From positions 1 to 64,000 of the forward strand of contig CAVZEV010000003.1 in the NCBI GenBank assembly GCA_963774405.1: a DNA stretch of 64,000 nucleotides. Direction: 5' to 3'. The DNA is from VRUE01 sp963774405 (GTDB lineage: Bacteria > Actinomycetota > Thermoleophilia > Solirubrobacterales > 70-9). The position numbers and the translations under genes are program-made. Below, in pieces: positions 21,132 through 29,838 of the stretch; within the stretch, counting starts at the first letter, position 1, and each line of letters starts with the position of its first letter. The notes beneath the pieces are model-generated. The model worked only from the letters and a program-made list of their open reading frames with translations, was not told the origin of the DNA and searched no databases.

Positions 21132-21191
21132 CTATTCCCCCCGCAGGGGGAGGAGAAGGAGAAGCGCGAGGCTGTCGGGCCGGGGCATCAT
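21132..21191 (-). CDS. leuL: leucine-rich leader peptide of leuA (candidate attenuator)
   Basis: The frame encodes MMPRPDSLALLLLLPLRGE, 19 residues with eight Leu, five of them consecutive. A TAAGCT box (21208-21203) ends 11 nt before the ATG. The Leu codons run into a CCCCC-tgc-GGGGG hairpin (21137-21150), and a second hairpin GCGGC-(6 nt)-GCCGC lies at 21110-21125 before the leuA RBS. Leader-peptide attenuation of leuA is known in actinobacteria. The exact alternative structures here are not worked out. Confidence 0.75.
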   Translation of the reverse strand: MMPRPDSLALLLLLPLRGE

Positions 21192-21202
21192 TCGGTCGCC
21201 CC

Positions 21203-21217
21203 AGCTTAGCGTAGGCT
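21203..21217. promoter_or_regulatory. divergent -10 boxes for leuL-leuA and the MFS exporter
   Basis: TAAGCT on the minus strand (21208-21203) faces leuL and TAGGCT on the plus strand (21212-21217) faces the MFS gene. The plus-strand box lies 6 nt before an in-frame ATC (21224). The two start regions are 3 bp apart, so the promoters cannot fire independently at the same moment. Confidence 0.45.
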
Positions 21218-21283
21218 GGGCGCATCGCAAGCGAGGTTTCCCCCAGCACGATCCCCCGCTCGACCTGGTTCGCCCTCTTCGCG

Positions 21284-22633
21284 ATGGGGATCGCCGTGGT
21301 GGTGATCGCCAACGACTTCTCCGCCGTCAACGTCGCCCTGCCGACGATGGAGAAGGACTTCGGCACCAACATCAACACGATCCAGTGGGTGGTCAACGCC
21401 TACGCGCTGACCTTTGGCGTGATGATCGTCACCGGTGGCCGGCTCGCCGACATGTTCGGCCGCCGCAACGCCTTCTTCCTCGGCAGCGCGATCTTCGCCT
21501 CGATGTCGGCGCTCGGCGGCGCCGCGCAGACGGAGACCTGGCTGATCGTGACGCGGACGGTGATGGGCGTCGGGGGGGCGCTGATGTGGCCGGCGATCCT
21601 CGGCATGACCTACGCCCTGCTGCCCGAAGACAAGGCCGGGCTGGCGGGCGGGATCATCATCGGCGCCGCCGGGCTCGGCAACGCGATCGGGCCGTTGATC
21701 GGCGGGGTGCTGACCGACGCGCTGAGCTGGCGCTGGATCTTCTTCCTCAACGTGCCGGTCTCGATCTTCGCCGTGTTGGTCACCTACCGGCTGGTCAAGG
21801 TCGCCGAGCCCGACCAGGGCGCGCAGCGGATCGACTACCCGGGGATCGCGGCGATCTCGGTCGGGCTGGTCTCGCTGCTGGTCGCCCTCGACCAGATCGA
21901 CGACTGGGGAATCACTGACCCGCGCGTGCTCGGCATGTTCGCCCTGGCCGCGGTCCTGCTGGTCGCCTTCGTGCCGATCGAGCGCCGCGCCGGCGCCCAC
22001 GCACTGGTGCCGCGCTCGGTGATGGCCAACGAGAGCTTCCGCGCCTCCTGCCTGGCGATCCTGCTGATGTCGGCGACCTTCTTCGCCGCCCTGCTCTACC
22101 TGCCGCAGTTCATGCAGCACCAGCTCGGCTACTCGCCGCTACAGGCCGGGGTGGGCCTGCTGCCCTTCCTCGCCGTCTTCGCCGGCGTCTCCTTCGTCGC
22201 CGGGCCGCTGTATGAGCGTCTGGGGGCGAAGCTGCTGGCGAGCGTCGGCGCGGGCTGCATCACGATCGCGCCCTTTGTCTTCTCACTCGTCGCCTCGGGG
22301 TCGAGCTACGCCTCGCTGATCCCCGGCATGGTCGTGCTCGGGATCGGCATCGGCAGCTTCTACCCGACCGCGACCACCGCCGGGGTCACCTCGGTCGACG
22401 AATCGCAGACCAGCCTCGCCGGCGGCATCGTCTACATGTTTCAGATCGCCGGTGGCTCGATCGGCCTGGGCTTGACCACGACGGTCTTCTCCTCCCAGGC
22501 TTCCTTCGTCGACGGAATCGAGGCGGCCTTTCGCCTCGACGCGGCCCTCTCCCTGGTCGGCTTCCTGATCGCCCTCTTCTTCGTCGGCGGCCGCCTGCTC
22601 CAGCGGCGGCCGGTCGAGGGCGCCTCGGCCTGA
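21284..22633 (+). CDS. MFS multidrug or metabolite exporter, DHA2-like (14-TM)
   Basis: From the first conventional start (ATG 21284) the protein is 449 aa. It has NDFSAVNVALPTMEKDF at the end of TM1, the motif A loop GGRLADMFGRRNAFF, and motif C-like GAAGLGNAIGPLIGG, typical of DHA2 proton antiporters. That ATG removes the first half of TM1. The frame is open from 21215, and the sequence RSTWFALFAMGIAVVVIAND gives a complete TM1 if translation begins at the ATC at 21224. No ATG, GTG or TTG lies between. Substrate unknown; divergence from leuA may hint at amino-acid or keto-acid export (inference). Confidence 0.88.
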   Translation: MGIAVVVIANDFSAVNVALPTMEKDFGTNINTIQWVVNAYALTFGVMIVTGGRLADMFGRRNAFFLGSAIFASMSALGGAAQTETWLIVTRTVMGVGGALMWPAILGMTYALLPEDKAGLAGGIIIGAAGLGNAIGPLIGGVLTDALSWRWIFFLNVPVSIFAVLVTYRLVKVAEPDQGAQRIDYPGIAAISVGLVSLLVALDQIDDWGITDPRVLGMFALAAVLLVAFVPIERRAGAHALVPRSVMANESFRASCLAILLMSATFFAALLYLPQFMQHQLGYSPLQAGVGLLPFLAVFAGVSFVAGPLYERLGAKLLASVGAGCITIAPFVFSLVASGSSYASLIPGMVVLGIGIGSFYPTATTAGVTSVDESQTSLAGGIVYMFQIAGGSIGLGLTTTVFSSQASFVDGIEAAFRLDAALSLVGFLIALFFVGGRLLQRRPVEGASA

Positions 22634-22645
22634 GCTCGCGAGCCC

Positions 22646-23215
22646 TCAGGCGGAGGGCTTGACGAAGTTGTTGCGGATCAGCGTGTTGTGGCCGCTGCCA
22701 CCGCGCATCACGTCGCTGCTGCCACCGCGCAGAACATCGTTGCCGGAGCCACCGAGGAGGATGTCGTTGCCAGGCCCGCCGACCAGCAGATCGCCGCCGC
22801 CGCGGCCGACGAGCTTGTCGTTGCCTTCGCCGCCGATCAGCTTGTCCGCGCCGCCGCCGCCGATCAGGACGTCATTGCCGGGACCACCGCGCATCGTCGC
22901 CGGCACCTTGATCGCGCCGGAGATCGAGACGGTGTCGTCGCCTTCCCCGGCGTTGACTTCGAAGCCCGCCACGAGCGGGGCTTTGCAGACCAGCTCGGTC
23001 GAGACTCCGGGCGTGTTTTCGCAGACGTTGCCGCCGACTTCCAGCGGCACGACCGAGTCGATCACGTAGCTGCGACCGTCCGAGGAGAGCCAGATGTGGA
23101 TCGAGTTCTGCGCCGCACCGCCGGCGAGGACGACCGTGTAGGTCGTTTCGGCATGGGCCAGCGGCGCGGTCTGCGCCGCGGCCATGGCGAGCAGGATCAG
23201 GATCGCCTTCTTCAT
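22646..23215 (-). CDS. secreted RTX-like calcium-binding repeat protein
   Basis: The 189-aa protein begins with a signal peptide (MKKAILILLAMAAAQTAPLAHA, likely cleaved after AHA). The C-terminal half has six or seven nonapeptide repeats of the type GGPGNDVLIGG, GGEGNDKLVG and GGSGNDVLRGG, which bind Ca2+ in a parallel beta-roll in RTX proteins. The N-terminal ~80 residues have no catalytic motif I recognise. It follows the quinone oxidoreductase gene by 26 bp on the same strand and converges on the MFS gene. Most RTX toxins are far larger, so this is probably a small extracellular binding or surface protein. Confidence 0.8.
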   Translation of the reverse strand: MKKAILILLAMAAAQTAPLAHAETTYTVVLAGGAAQNSIHIWLSSDGRSYVIDSVVPLEVGGNVCENTPGVSTELVCKAPLVAGFEVNAGEGDDTVSISGAIKVPATMRGGPGNDVLIGGGGADKLIGGEGNDKLVGRGGGDLLVGGPGNDILLGGSGNDVLRGGSSDVMRGGSGHNTLIRNNFVKPSA

Positions 23216-23241
23216 AGGAAAAGCACCCGCCGAGCCGGGTA

Positions 23242-24276
23242 CTAGTTAGGGAACAGCACAACCTTGCCGACGTTGCGGCGCTGGGCGATGAATTCATGCG
23301 CCTCGCCGGCCCGCTCGAAGGGGAAGGCCTCGGCGACGACCGGCTCCAGGCGGCCCGCCTCGAGATCCGCCATCAGCGGCTCGGTGACCCGGTCGAGACT
23401 GCCCTCGCGGTCCCACCAGGTGAGCATGTTGAGGCCGAAGACGCCCTTGTTCTCGTTCATCAGGGCCAGGCTCTTCCACCATGGAATCGTCGCCAGCGGC
23501 ATCTTCGCCAGGCTCTTCAGCGCCGCCGGGATGTCGCGACCGCCTTCCTTGGTCACCTCGGAGAGCCCGTACATGACCAGGCGCCCGCCGGAGCGCAGCA
23601 GCCGGTAGTCCTTGCGAAAGGAGGTCGGGCCGAGCGCGTCGATGACCAGGTCAACGCCCTCGCCACCACTGATCCGCATCGTCTCCGCGGCGAAGTCCTG
23701 GCTGCGGTAGTCGATCGCGTGGGTGACGCCCTGGGCGCGGATCGCGTCGTGCTTGGCGGGCGAGGCGGTGCCGAAGATCTCGGCCCCGACGTTGCGGGCG
23801 ATCTGGGTGGCGGCGATGCCGACCCCGCCGGCGGCGGCGTGGATCAGCACGCGGTCGCCCTCGCGCAGGCTGCCCATGATGACCAGCGCCGCGTAGGCGG
23901 TGCCGTAGTTGACCGGGAAGGCGGCGCCCTGCTCGAAGCTGAGTCGCTCGGGCAGCGGCAGGACCTGGTCGGCGGGGACCGAGATCAACTCGACCTGACC
24001 GCCGAAGCGGGTGCCGGCCATGACCCGATCGCCAACCGCGAAGTCGCTCACGCCCTCGCCGAGGCTCTCGACCTCGCCGGCGACCTCGTAGCCCATCACG
24101 CAGGGGGGCTTGGGCGCGTCCGGATAGAGGCCGACGCGCGCCATCGTGTCGGCGAAGTTGATGCCGGCGGCCTTGACCGCGATCCGCACCTCACCCGGGC
24201 CGACCGGCGGGTCGGGCCGTTCCTGCACCCGCAGCACCTCGGGCCCACCATTCCCCGTCTGGACGAGCGCCTTCAC
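23242..24276 (-). CDS. zinc-independent quinone oxidoreductase / MDR-family alcohol dehydrogenase
   Basis: The 344-aa NADPH-dependent medium-chain reductase has an N-terminal GroES-like domain (VKAAGINFADTMARVGLYPD) and a Rossmann domain with HAAAGGVGIAATQIARNVGA. The catalytic-zinc Cys/His pattern is absent, so it fits the QOR group that reduces quinones or enones. The GTG at 24276 has a TAGGCT box ending 6 nt upstream, fitting a leaderless mRNA. Substrate is not evident from the context. Confidence 0.88.
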   Translation of the reverse strand: MKALVQTGNGGPEVLRVQERPDPPVGPGEVRIAVKAAGINFADTMARVGLYPDAPKPPCVMGYEVAGEVESLGEGVSDFAVGDRVMAGTRFGGQVELISVPADQVLPLPERLSFEQGAAFPVNYGTAYAALVIMGSLREGDRVLIHAAAGGVGIAATQIARNVGAEIFGTASPAKHDAIRAQGVTHAIDYRSQDFAAETMRISGGEGVDLVIDALGPTSFRKDYRLLRSGGRLVMYGLSEVTKEGGRDIPAALKSLAKMPLATIPWWKSLALMNENKGVFGLNMLTWWDREGSLDRVTEPLMADLEAGRLEPVVAEAFPFERAGEAHEFIAQRRNVGKVVLFPN

Positions 24277-24304
24277 CGAGCCAGCCTACTCGACAGCTTG
24301 TGAG

Positions 24305-25885
24305 CTACAGATCGACCGAGCGGCCGACCGAGAATCCATCGAGCTCCAGGATCTTGGCGATCGTCGCCTCGTTCACCGCAGCATCGGTCGTCAGCGCCAT
24401 CACCGCTCGCTCGCCGTCTTCCTCGGCGCCGACGGCGGCGGAGACGATGTTGACGCCCTCCTCGCCGAACATCGTGCCGACCCGGCCGATCATGCCCGGG
24501 CGGTCGGCGTAGCGGAAGACGGCGATGTGCTCGGCGAAGGGCAGGTAGAAGCTCTCGCCCCAGACCGAGACCAGGTAGGGCTCGTTGCGTGGCCCGACCC
24601 CGGTGCCGGCGACCTCGACTTCTTCCTCCCCTGAGCGCAGCCGCACCGTGACCAGCTCGGTGAAGTCCTCCGAGCCCGACTCCTTGGTCTCGACCAGATC
24701 GACCCCGCGTTCCTCGGCCATCTGCGGCGCGTTGACGAGGTTGACCGGCTCCTCGGTGTGGCCGGAGAGGATCCCGACCAGGACGGCGATGCCGAGCAGG
24801 CGAGTGTCGTATTGGGAGAGTTTGCCGCGGAACTCGACCGTGACGCGGTCGACCGGGCCCTGGCCGAGGCCCTCGGCCAGGCGGCCGAGCTTTTCGCAGA
24901 GCGGCACGAAGGGTGAGAGCGCCTCCATCTCCTCGGGTCGTACGGCGGCGATGTTGACCGCGTTGGTGACGACGGCGCCGGTCAGCGCCGCGGTCACCTG
25001 CTCGGCGGTGACGATGCCGGCGCGGTCCTGGGCCTCGGCGGTCGAGGCGCCCAGGTGCGGGGTGACGACGACATCGCCGCGGGCGAAGATCGGGTGCTCG
25101 GTGAAGGGCTCAGAGGGAAAGACATCGAGCGCGGCGCCGCCGACCTTGCCCGACTCGAGGCCGGCGAGGAGCGCGTCGAGGTCGACCAGCTCGCCGCGGG
25201 CGCAGTTGACGATCCGCACCCCCTGCTTCATCTGGCCGATCGCCTCGGCGTCGATCAGGTCGATCGTCTCGGGCGTCTTCGGCACGTGCACGGTGACCAC
25301 GTCGGCGCGGCCGAAGAGCTCCTCGAGGCTCTCGGCGCCCTCGACACCGAGCTCGCGGAAGCGCTCGGCGGAGACAAACTTGTCGAAGGCGACCACGTCC
25401 ATCTCGAAGGCCTGGGCGCGCTTGGCGACGAGCTGGCCGATGCGGCCGAAGCCGACGATGCCGATCGTCTTGCCGTAGAGCTCGGCGCCCTTGTACTTGG
25501 CCCGGTCCCAGCGACCGTCGACGAGGGCGCCGTGGGCCTGCGGGACGTTGCGGAAGAGGGCGAGCGCAAGCGCAAGCGTGTGCTCGGCGGCGGCGACGGA
25601 GTTGGATTCGGGCGCGTTGGCGACGACAATGCCACGGCGCGTGGCGGCCGGGATGTCGACGTTGTCGACGCCGGTGCCGGCGCGGCCGATCACCTTGAGG
25701 TTGTCGGCGCGCTCGATCAGCTCCGGCGTCAGCTTCGTCGCCGAGCGGATCAGGATCGCGTCATAGCCGCCGATCTTCTCGGCCAGCTCCTCGTCGGACA
25801 TCTCGAGGCCGAGGTCGACGTCGAAGTTCTGCCGCAGCAGCTCGACGCCGGAGTCGGCGATCTTCTCCTTGACCAGGACCTTCAC
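24305..25885 (-). CDS. serA: D-3-phosphoglycerate dehydrogenase
   Basis: This NAD-dependent enzyme performs the first step of phosphorylated serine synthesis. The 526-aa long-form protein has a nucleotide-binding motif TIGIVGFGRIGQLVAKRA, the catalytic Arg/Glu/His regions (NCARGELVD and VTPHLGAST), an intervening ASB-like domain (about 315-445), and a C-terminal ACT domain (RPGMIGRVGTMFGEEGVNIV) for serine feedback. The GTG start at 25885 overlaps the serC stop codon, so the two genes are coupled. Confidence 0.96.
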   Translation of the reverse strand: MKVLVKEKIADSGVELLRQNFDVDLGLEMSDEELAEKIGGYDAILIRSATKLTPELIERADNLKVIGRAGTGVDNVDIPAATRRGIVVANAPESNSVAAAEHTLALALALFRNVPQAHGALVDGRWDRAKYKGAELYGKTIGIVGFGRIGQLVAKRAQAFEMDVVAFDKFVSAERFRELGVEGAESLEELFGRADVVTVHVPKTPETIDLIDAEAIGQMKQGVRIVNCARGELVDLDALLAGLESGKVGGAALDVFPSEPFTEHPIFARGDVVVTPHLGASTAEAQDRAGIVTAEQVTAALTGAVVTNAVNIAAVRPEEMEALSPFVPLCEKLGRLAEGLGQGPVDRVTVEFRGKLSQYDTRLLGIAVLVGILSGHTEEPVNLVNAPQMAEERGVDLVETKESGSEDFTELVTVRLRSGEEEVEVAGTGVGPRNEPYLVSVWGESFYLPFAEHIAVFRYADRPGMIGRVGTMFGEEGVNIVSAAVGAEEDGERAVMALTTDAAVNEATIAKILELDGFSVGRSVDL

Positions 25886-27021
25886 CCGCGCACCCCTTCC
25901 ACGTTGGCGACCACCCAGTCGATGCAGGCGGTCAGCGCTTCCACGTCAGCCGGCTCGACCGCCGGGAACATGCCGATCCGCAGCTGGTTGCGCCCCAGCT
26001 TGCGATACGGCTCGGTGTCGACGATGCCGTTGACGCGCAGCGTCGCGGCGATCACGGCGGCGTCGACCGAGTCCTCGAAGTCGATCGTGCCGACGACCAG
26101 CGAGCGCTTGGCCGGGTCGGCGACGAAGGGCGTGGCGAACTCGCTCGCCTCGGCCCAACCGTAGAGGTGGCCGGAGGAGGCGGCGGTGCGCTCGACGCAG
26201 CCGTCGAGCCCCCCCAGCGAGAGCATCCACTCGACCTGGTCGCCGAGCAGCAGCAGGGTGGCCAGTGCGGGCGTGTTGTAGGTCTGCTCCTTGCGCGAGT
26301 TCTCCAGCGCCGTCTGCAGCGAGAGGAAGCCGGGCTGCCAGCGGTCGCCGGCGCCGTCGAGCTCGCCGATGCGGGCGATTGCCGCCGGGCTGAGCGCCGC
26401 CAGCCAGAGGCCGCCGTCGGCGCCGAAGGCCTTCTGCGGGGCGAAGTAGTAGGCGCCGGCCTGACTCGCGTCGAGCGGCAGGCCGCCGGCGCCCGAGGTG
26501 GCGTCGACCAGGACGAGGGCGTCGCCGGAACCCCCGGGGCGCTGCACCGGGACCATCACCCCGGTCGAGGTCTCGTTGTGGGCCCAGGCGATCACGTCCG
26601 CTGCCGGGTCGGCGACGGGCGCCGGCGCGTCGCCGGGCTCGGCCTCGACCACGATCGGGTCGGCGAGGAACGGCGCCCCGGCGGTCGCCTTGGCGAACTT
26701 CTGCGAGAACTCGCCGTAGGTGAGGTGCAGGGCGCGCTCGCGCACCAGCCAGGCGCAGGCGGCGTCCCAGAAGGCGGTCGTGCCGCCGTTGCCGAGGACG
26801 ATCTCGTAGCCGTCGGGCAGGGAGAAGAGCTCGGTGAGGCCCGAGCGCACCCGGCCGACCAGATCGCGCACCGGCGCCTGCCGGTGCGAGGTGCCCATCA
26901 GCTTCGACTGCTGCGCCAGCTTCTCCAGCGCCTCGGGGCGCACCTTCGAGGGCCCGCAGCCGAAGCGACCGTCGGCAGGCTTGAGGTCGGCTGGGATCTG
27001 AGCGGTGGTCTCGGTCGTCAC
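25882..27021 (-). CDS. serC: phosphoserine aminotransferase
   Basis: This PLP enzyme converts 3-phosphohydroxypyruvate to phosphoserine and precedes serA in one operon. The 379-aa protein has RFGCGPSKVRPEALEKLA, LMGTSHRQAPV, GNGGTTAFWDAA, and the PLP lysine in YYFAPQKAFGADGGLW. The sequence is of the actinobacterial/archaeal-like type. The GTG at 27021 is chosen because the extension to 27177 runs through a palindrome and has no homologous look. A TAACCT box ends 11 nt upstream of the GTG. Confidence 0.93.
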   Translation of the reverse strand: MTTETTAQIPADLKPADGRFGCGPSKVRPEALEKLAQQSKLMGTSHRQAPVRDLVGRVRSGLTELFSLPDGYEIVLGNGGTTAFWDAACAWLVRERALHLTYGEFSQKFAKATAGAPFLADPIVVEAEPGDAPAPVADPAADVIAWAHNETSTGVMVPVQRPGGSGDALVLVDATSGAGGLPLDASQAGAYYFAPQKAFGADGGLWLAALSPAAIARIGELDGAGDRWQPGFLSLQTALENSRKEQTYNTPALATLLLLGDQVEWMLSLGGLDGCVERTAASSGHLYGWAEASEFATPFVADPAKRSLVVGTIDFEDSVDAAVIAATLRVNGIVDTEPYRKLGRNQLRIGMFPAVEPADVEALTACIDWVVANVEGVRG

Positions 27022-27080
27022 GGGGAGGCGACAGGTTAGTGACCGCGACGGGTGGACCTCACGCCGCCTTGACCTTCCCC

Positions 27081-27127
27081 TTCCGGTGCGCCTTTTCCGT
27101 CTATATCGGGGCAAAGGCGCACCGGAA
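27081..27127. repeat. palindrome sharing arms with those at 13018 and 48184
   Basis: The arms TTCCGGTGCGCCTTT (27081-27095) and AAAGGCGCACCGGAA (27113-27127) are perfect over 15 bp with a 17-nt loop. It sits between the divergent serC and cupin starts, so it cannot be a terminator of either gene. It ends 5 bp before the TAGGCT box of the cupin gene and could affect that promoter. Confidence 0.75.
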
Positions 27128-27145
27128 CGGCATAGGCTGCCAACC

Positions 27146-27577
27146 ATGAGCGAGACCAACGAGCAGGCCATCAGCAAGGGCGACGGTTACGCCGTCGCCA
27201 ACCTCAGCGACCTTGGCGAGGGACCGGGATTCCGCAAGATCCGCACGGCCCTGGGCGTCACCGCCTTCGGCGTCAACGCGATCGTGCTGCCCCCCTCCTA
27301 CGCCACCGGCAGCCACTACCACGACGAACAGGAGGAGCTCTACTTCCTCCATAGCGGTCATGTCGCGATCGAGTTCGGCGACGGCAGCAGCCACGAGCTG
27401 AGGCCCGGCGGCTTGGCCCGAGTCGACCCCTCAACCGTCCGCAAGCTGAGGAACTTGAGTGACTCCGAGGACGCCGTCTACGTCATCGTCGGCGGCAAGG
27501 ACGGTTACGTAGGGAGGGACGGCAAACTCCCGGAGGGTGAGACTCGCTTCAGGGCCGACGGCCCACCCGGCGCTTGA
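27146..27577 (+). CDS. cupin-domain protein
   Basis: The 143-aa protein has a single conserved beta-barrel cupin domain. Motif 1 is seen as YATGSHYHDEQEELYFLHSG (metal ligands His, His, Glu) and motif 2 around GGLARVDPSTVRKLRN. Such small cupins bind metabolites or act as isomerases/dioxygenases; no specific function can be assigned. A TAGGCT box (27133-27138) ends 7 nt before the ATG and there is no RBS, so the transcript is likely leaderless. The next gene follows after 22 bp and is probably co-transcribed. Confidence 0.82.
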   Translation: MSETNEQAISKGDGYAVANLSDLGEGPGFRKIRTALGVTAFGVNAIVLPPSYATGSHYHDEQEELYFLHSGHVAIEFGDGSSHELRPGGLARVDPSTVRKLRNLSDSEDAVYVIVGGKDGYVGRDGKLPEGETRFRADGPPGA

Positions 27578-27599
27578 GCGAGGGACAGCGGGGCGCCAG

Positions 27600-28493
27600 A
27601 TGCCGCCAGATGAGAGCGGACCTCCCGAGCAGGGCAAGCTCGGTGAGCTGATCGCCGACTGCTTCGCCAGGCATGGATTCGCGGAGCGCGACTACGGCCC
27701 GCTGAGCACATACGCAGGCCTCGGCGACCAGTGGGTTTCGAAGACGATCAAGCGCAAAGCCTCCACGGCCCGGCGCGGCACGCTTCTGAAGATCGCCGCC
27801 GCCCTGGATCTCTCGCCGCAGGAGCGAGCCGAGATGGAGCAGGTCGCCGGCTTGCCGCGCAACAGCCTCAGGGCGACAAAAGCGGAGGAGGTTTGCGAAA
27901 GAGACGGAATCTCGATGCGGCGAGCGATCATCCTGCTCACCGCCCCGACCGATCCCCATCTCTCGCCGCTGCGCGTGAAAATGCCCGGGGTCGCCCTTCG
28001 CACCGGCGTGATCTTCGGCTGGCACGACGTGGTCACCCGGGTAACGACCCCGGACAACGCCACCGTTTTCGACTACGCCGAACGCCTGTTCAACGGCAAG
28101 AAGCTGCGCAGCATCGAGACGATTCCGATACGCGACGACCTGCCGACCTTCATCGACCGCGAGTTCGACGAAAGAGGACTGGAGGACAGCGACGACTACT
28201 GGTGGGCCGTGATTTTCGTGCAGACGCTCGGGACCCCGACAAAACCGGAAATCCGCAACATCTTCCACCAGGTCTCACAGGGGAGTGAATTCAAAGGGGG
28301 AATCCACCTGCTGACGGCCGCCGTCGCGGTGGGACAGTTCGACACCGTTATCGAGGTGCTGGCGGGCAATTTGGGGCGTCTGCAGAAGTACGTGCGCGTC
28401 GCGCAGAGCCTCGCCAAGGAAGCCGGCTGGGACGTCCACACGGTCACCTACTTCTCACAGCATTGGCAGCGGGTTAGCGAAGGCTGCTTCTGA
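27600..28493 (+). CDS. putative DNA-binding regulator with two Lrp/RAM-like sensor segments
   Basis: The 297-aa protein is not a family I can name with certainty. Residues about 30-85 look like an XRE-type helix-turn-helix (WVSKTIKRKASTARRGTLLK, then IAAALDLSPQERAEMEQVAG). Two later segments, about 134-178 (GVIFGWHDVVTRVTTPDNAT ... IETIPI) and 240-285 (AVAVGQFDTVIEVLAGNLGR), resemble the alpha/beta ligand-binding domain of Lrp/AsnC proteins. I infer a transcription factor with a duplicated small-molecule sensor. It follows the cupin gene by 22 bp, and a cupin product or ligand could be the signal. No clear RBS. Confidence 0.5.
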   Translation: MPPDESGPPEQGKLGELIADCFARHGFAERDYGPLSTYAGLGDQWVSKTIKRKASTARRGTLLKIAAALDLSPQERAEMEQVAGLPRNSLRATKAEEVCERDGISMRRAIILLTAPTDPHLSPLRVKMPGVALRTGVIFGWHDVVTRVTTPDNATVFDYAERLFNGKKLRSIETIPIRDDLPTFIDREFDERGLEDSDDYWWAVIFVQTLGTPTKPEIRNIFHQVSQGSEFKGGIHLLTAAVAVGQFDTVIEVLAGNLGRLQKYVRVAQSLAKEAGWDVHTVTYFSQHWQRVSEGCF

Positions 28494-28602
28494 GCATTCG
28501 CCCAAAACCCGGGCATACCCCCGTTTAGACGCCAATCGCTTGCGCCCCCGCGCTCGAGCTTTCTAAATGCTCGAATCGGTTGACGCTCGAAAGGAGAAGC
28601 GC

Positions 28603-28782
28603 GTGAACATTGCTACCCATCCCGGCAAGCCCCCGCAAGCGGACCAAGGGGAGACGGCCGATGTCGGTCCCTTCGATGACCCGATCCCGGCGGAGGGATC
28701 GGCCCCAAAGGACGGCGATCCGCCGCAGGCCCTCGATGTGGACCTGACCGAGGAGCAGCTGATGTGGCTCGGGCGGAGCTGA
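28603..28782 (+). CDS. small acidic, proline-rich protein (59 aa), unknown
   Basis: The GTG at 28603 has a good RBS (AAAGGAGAAG) about 5-7 nt upstream, better than that of the two genes before it. The peptide is rich in Pro, Asp and Gln and ends in LTEEQLMWLGRS, with no membrane segment. The upstream 60 bp contain the word GCTCGA three times (28552-28590). It could be a small regulatory or ribosomally made precursor peptide, but no modifying enzyme is adjacent. I do not recognise the family. Confidence 0.5.
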   Translation: MNIATHPGKPPQADQGETADVGPFDDPIPAEGSAPKDGDPPQALDVDLTEEQLMWLGRS

Positions 28783-28805
28783 CGGCGTGGCGCGTCCGTC
28801 GGCTC
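28776..28805. terminator. candidate bidirectional terminator hairpin
   Basis: GAGCTGACGG (28776-28785) and CCGTCGGCTC (28796-28805) pair over 9 of 10 positions with a 10-nt loop. It overlaps the stop of the small-protein gene and precedes the convergent ilvC stop at 28815. There is no T-run, as is common in high-GC actinobacteria. Confidence 0.4.
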
Positions 28806-28814
28806 CGGCGGAGC

Positions 28815-29828
<1,014 letters not shown>

Positions 29829-29838
29829 GGCGAGCAGG

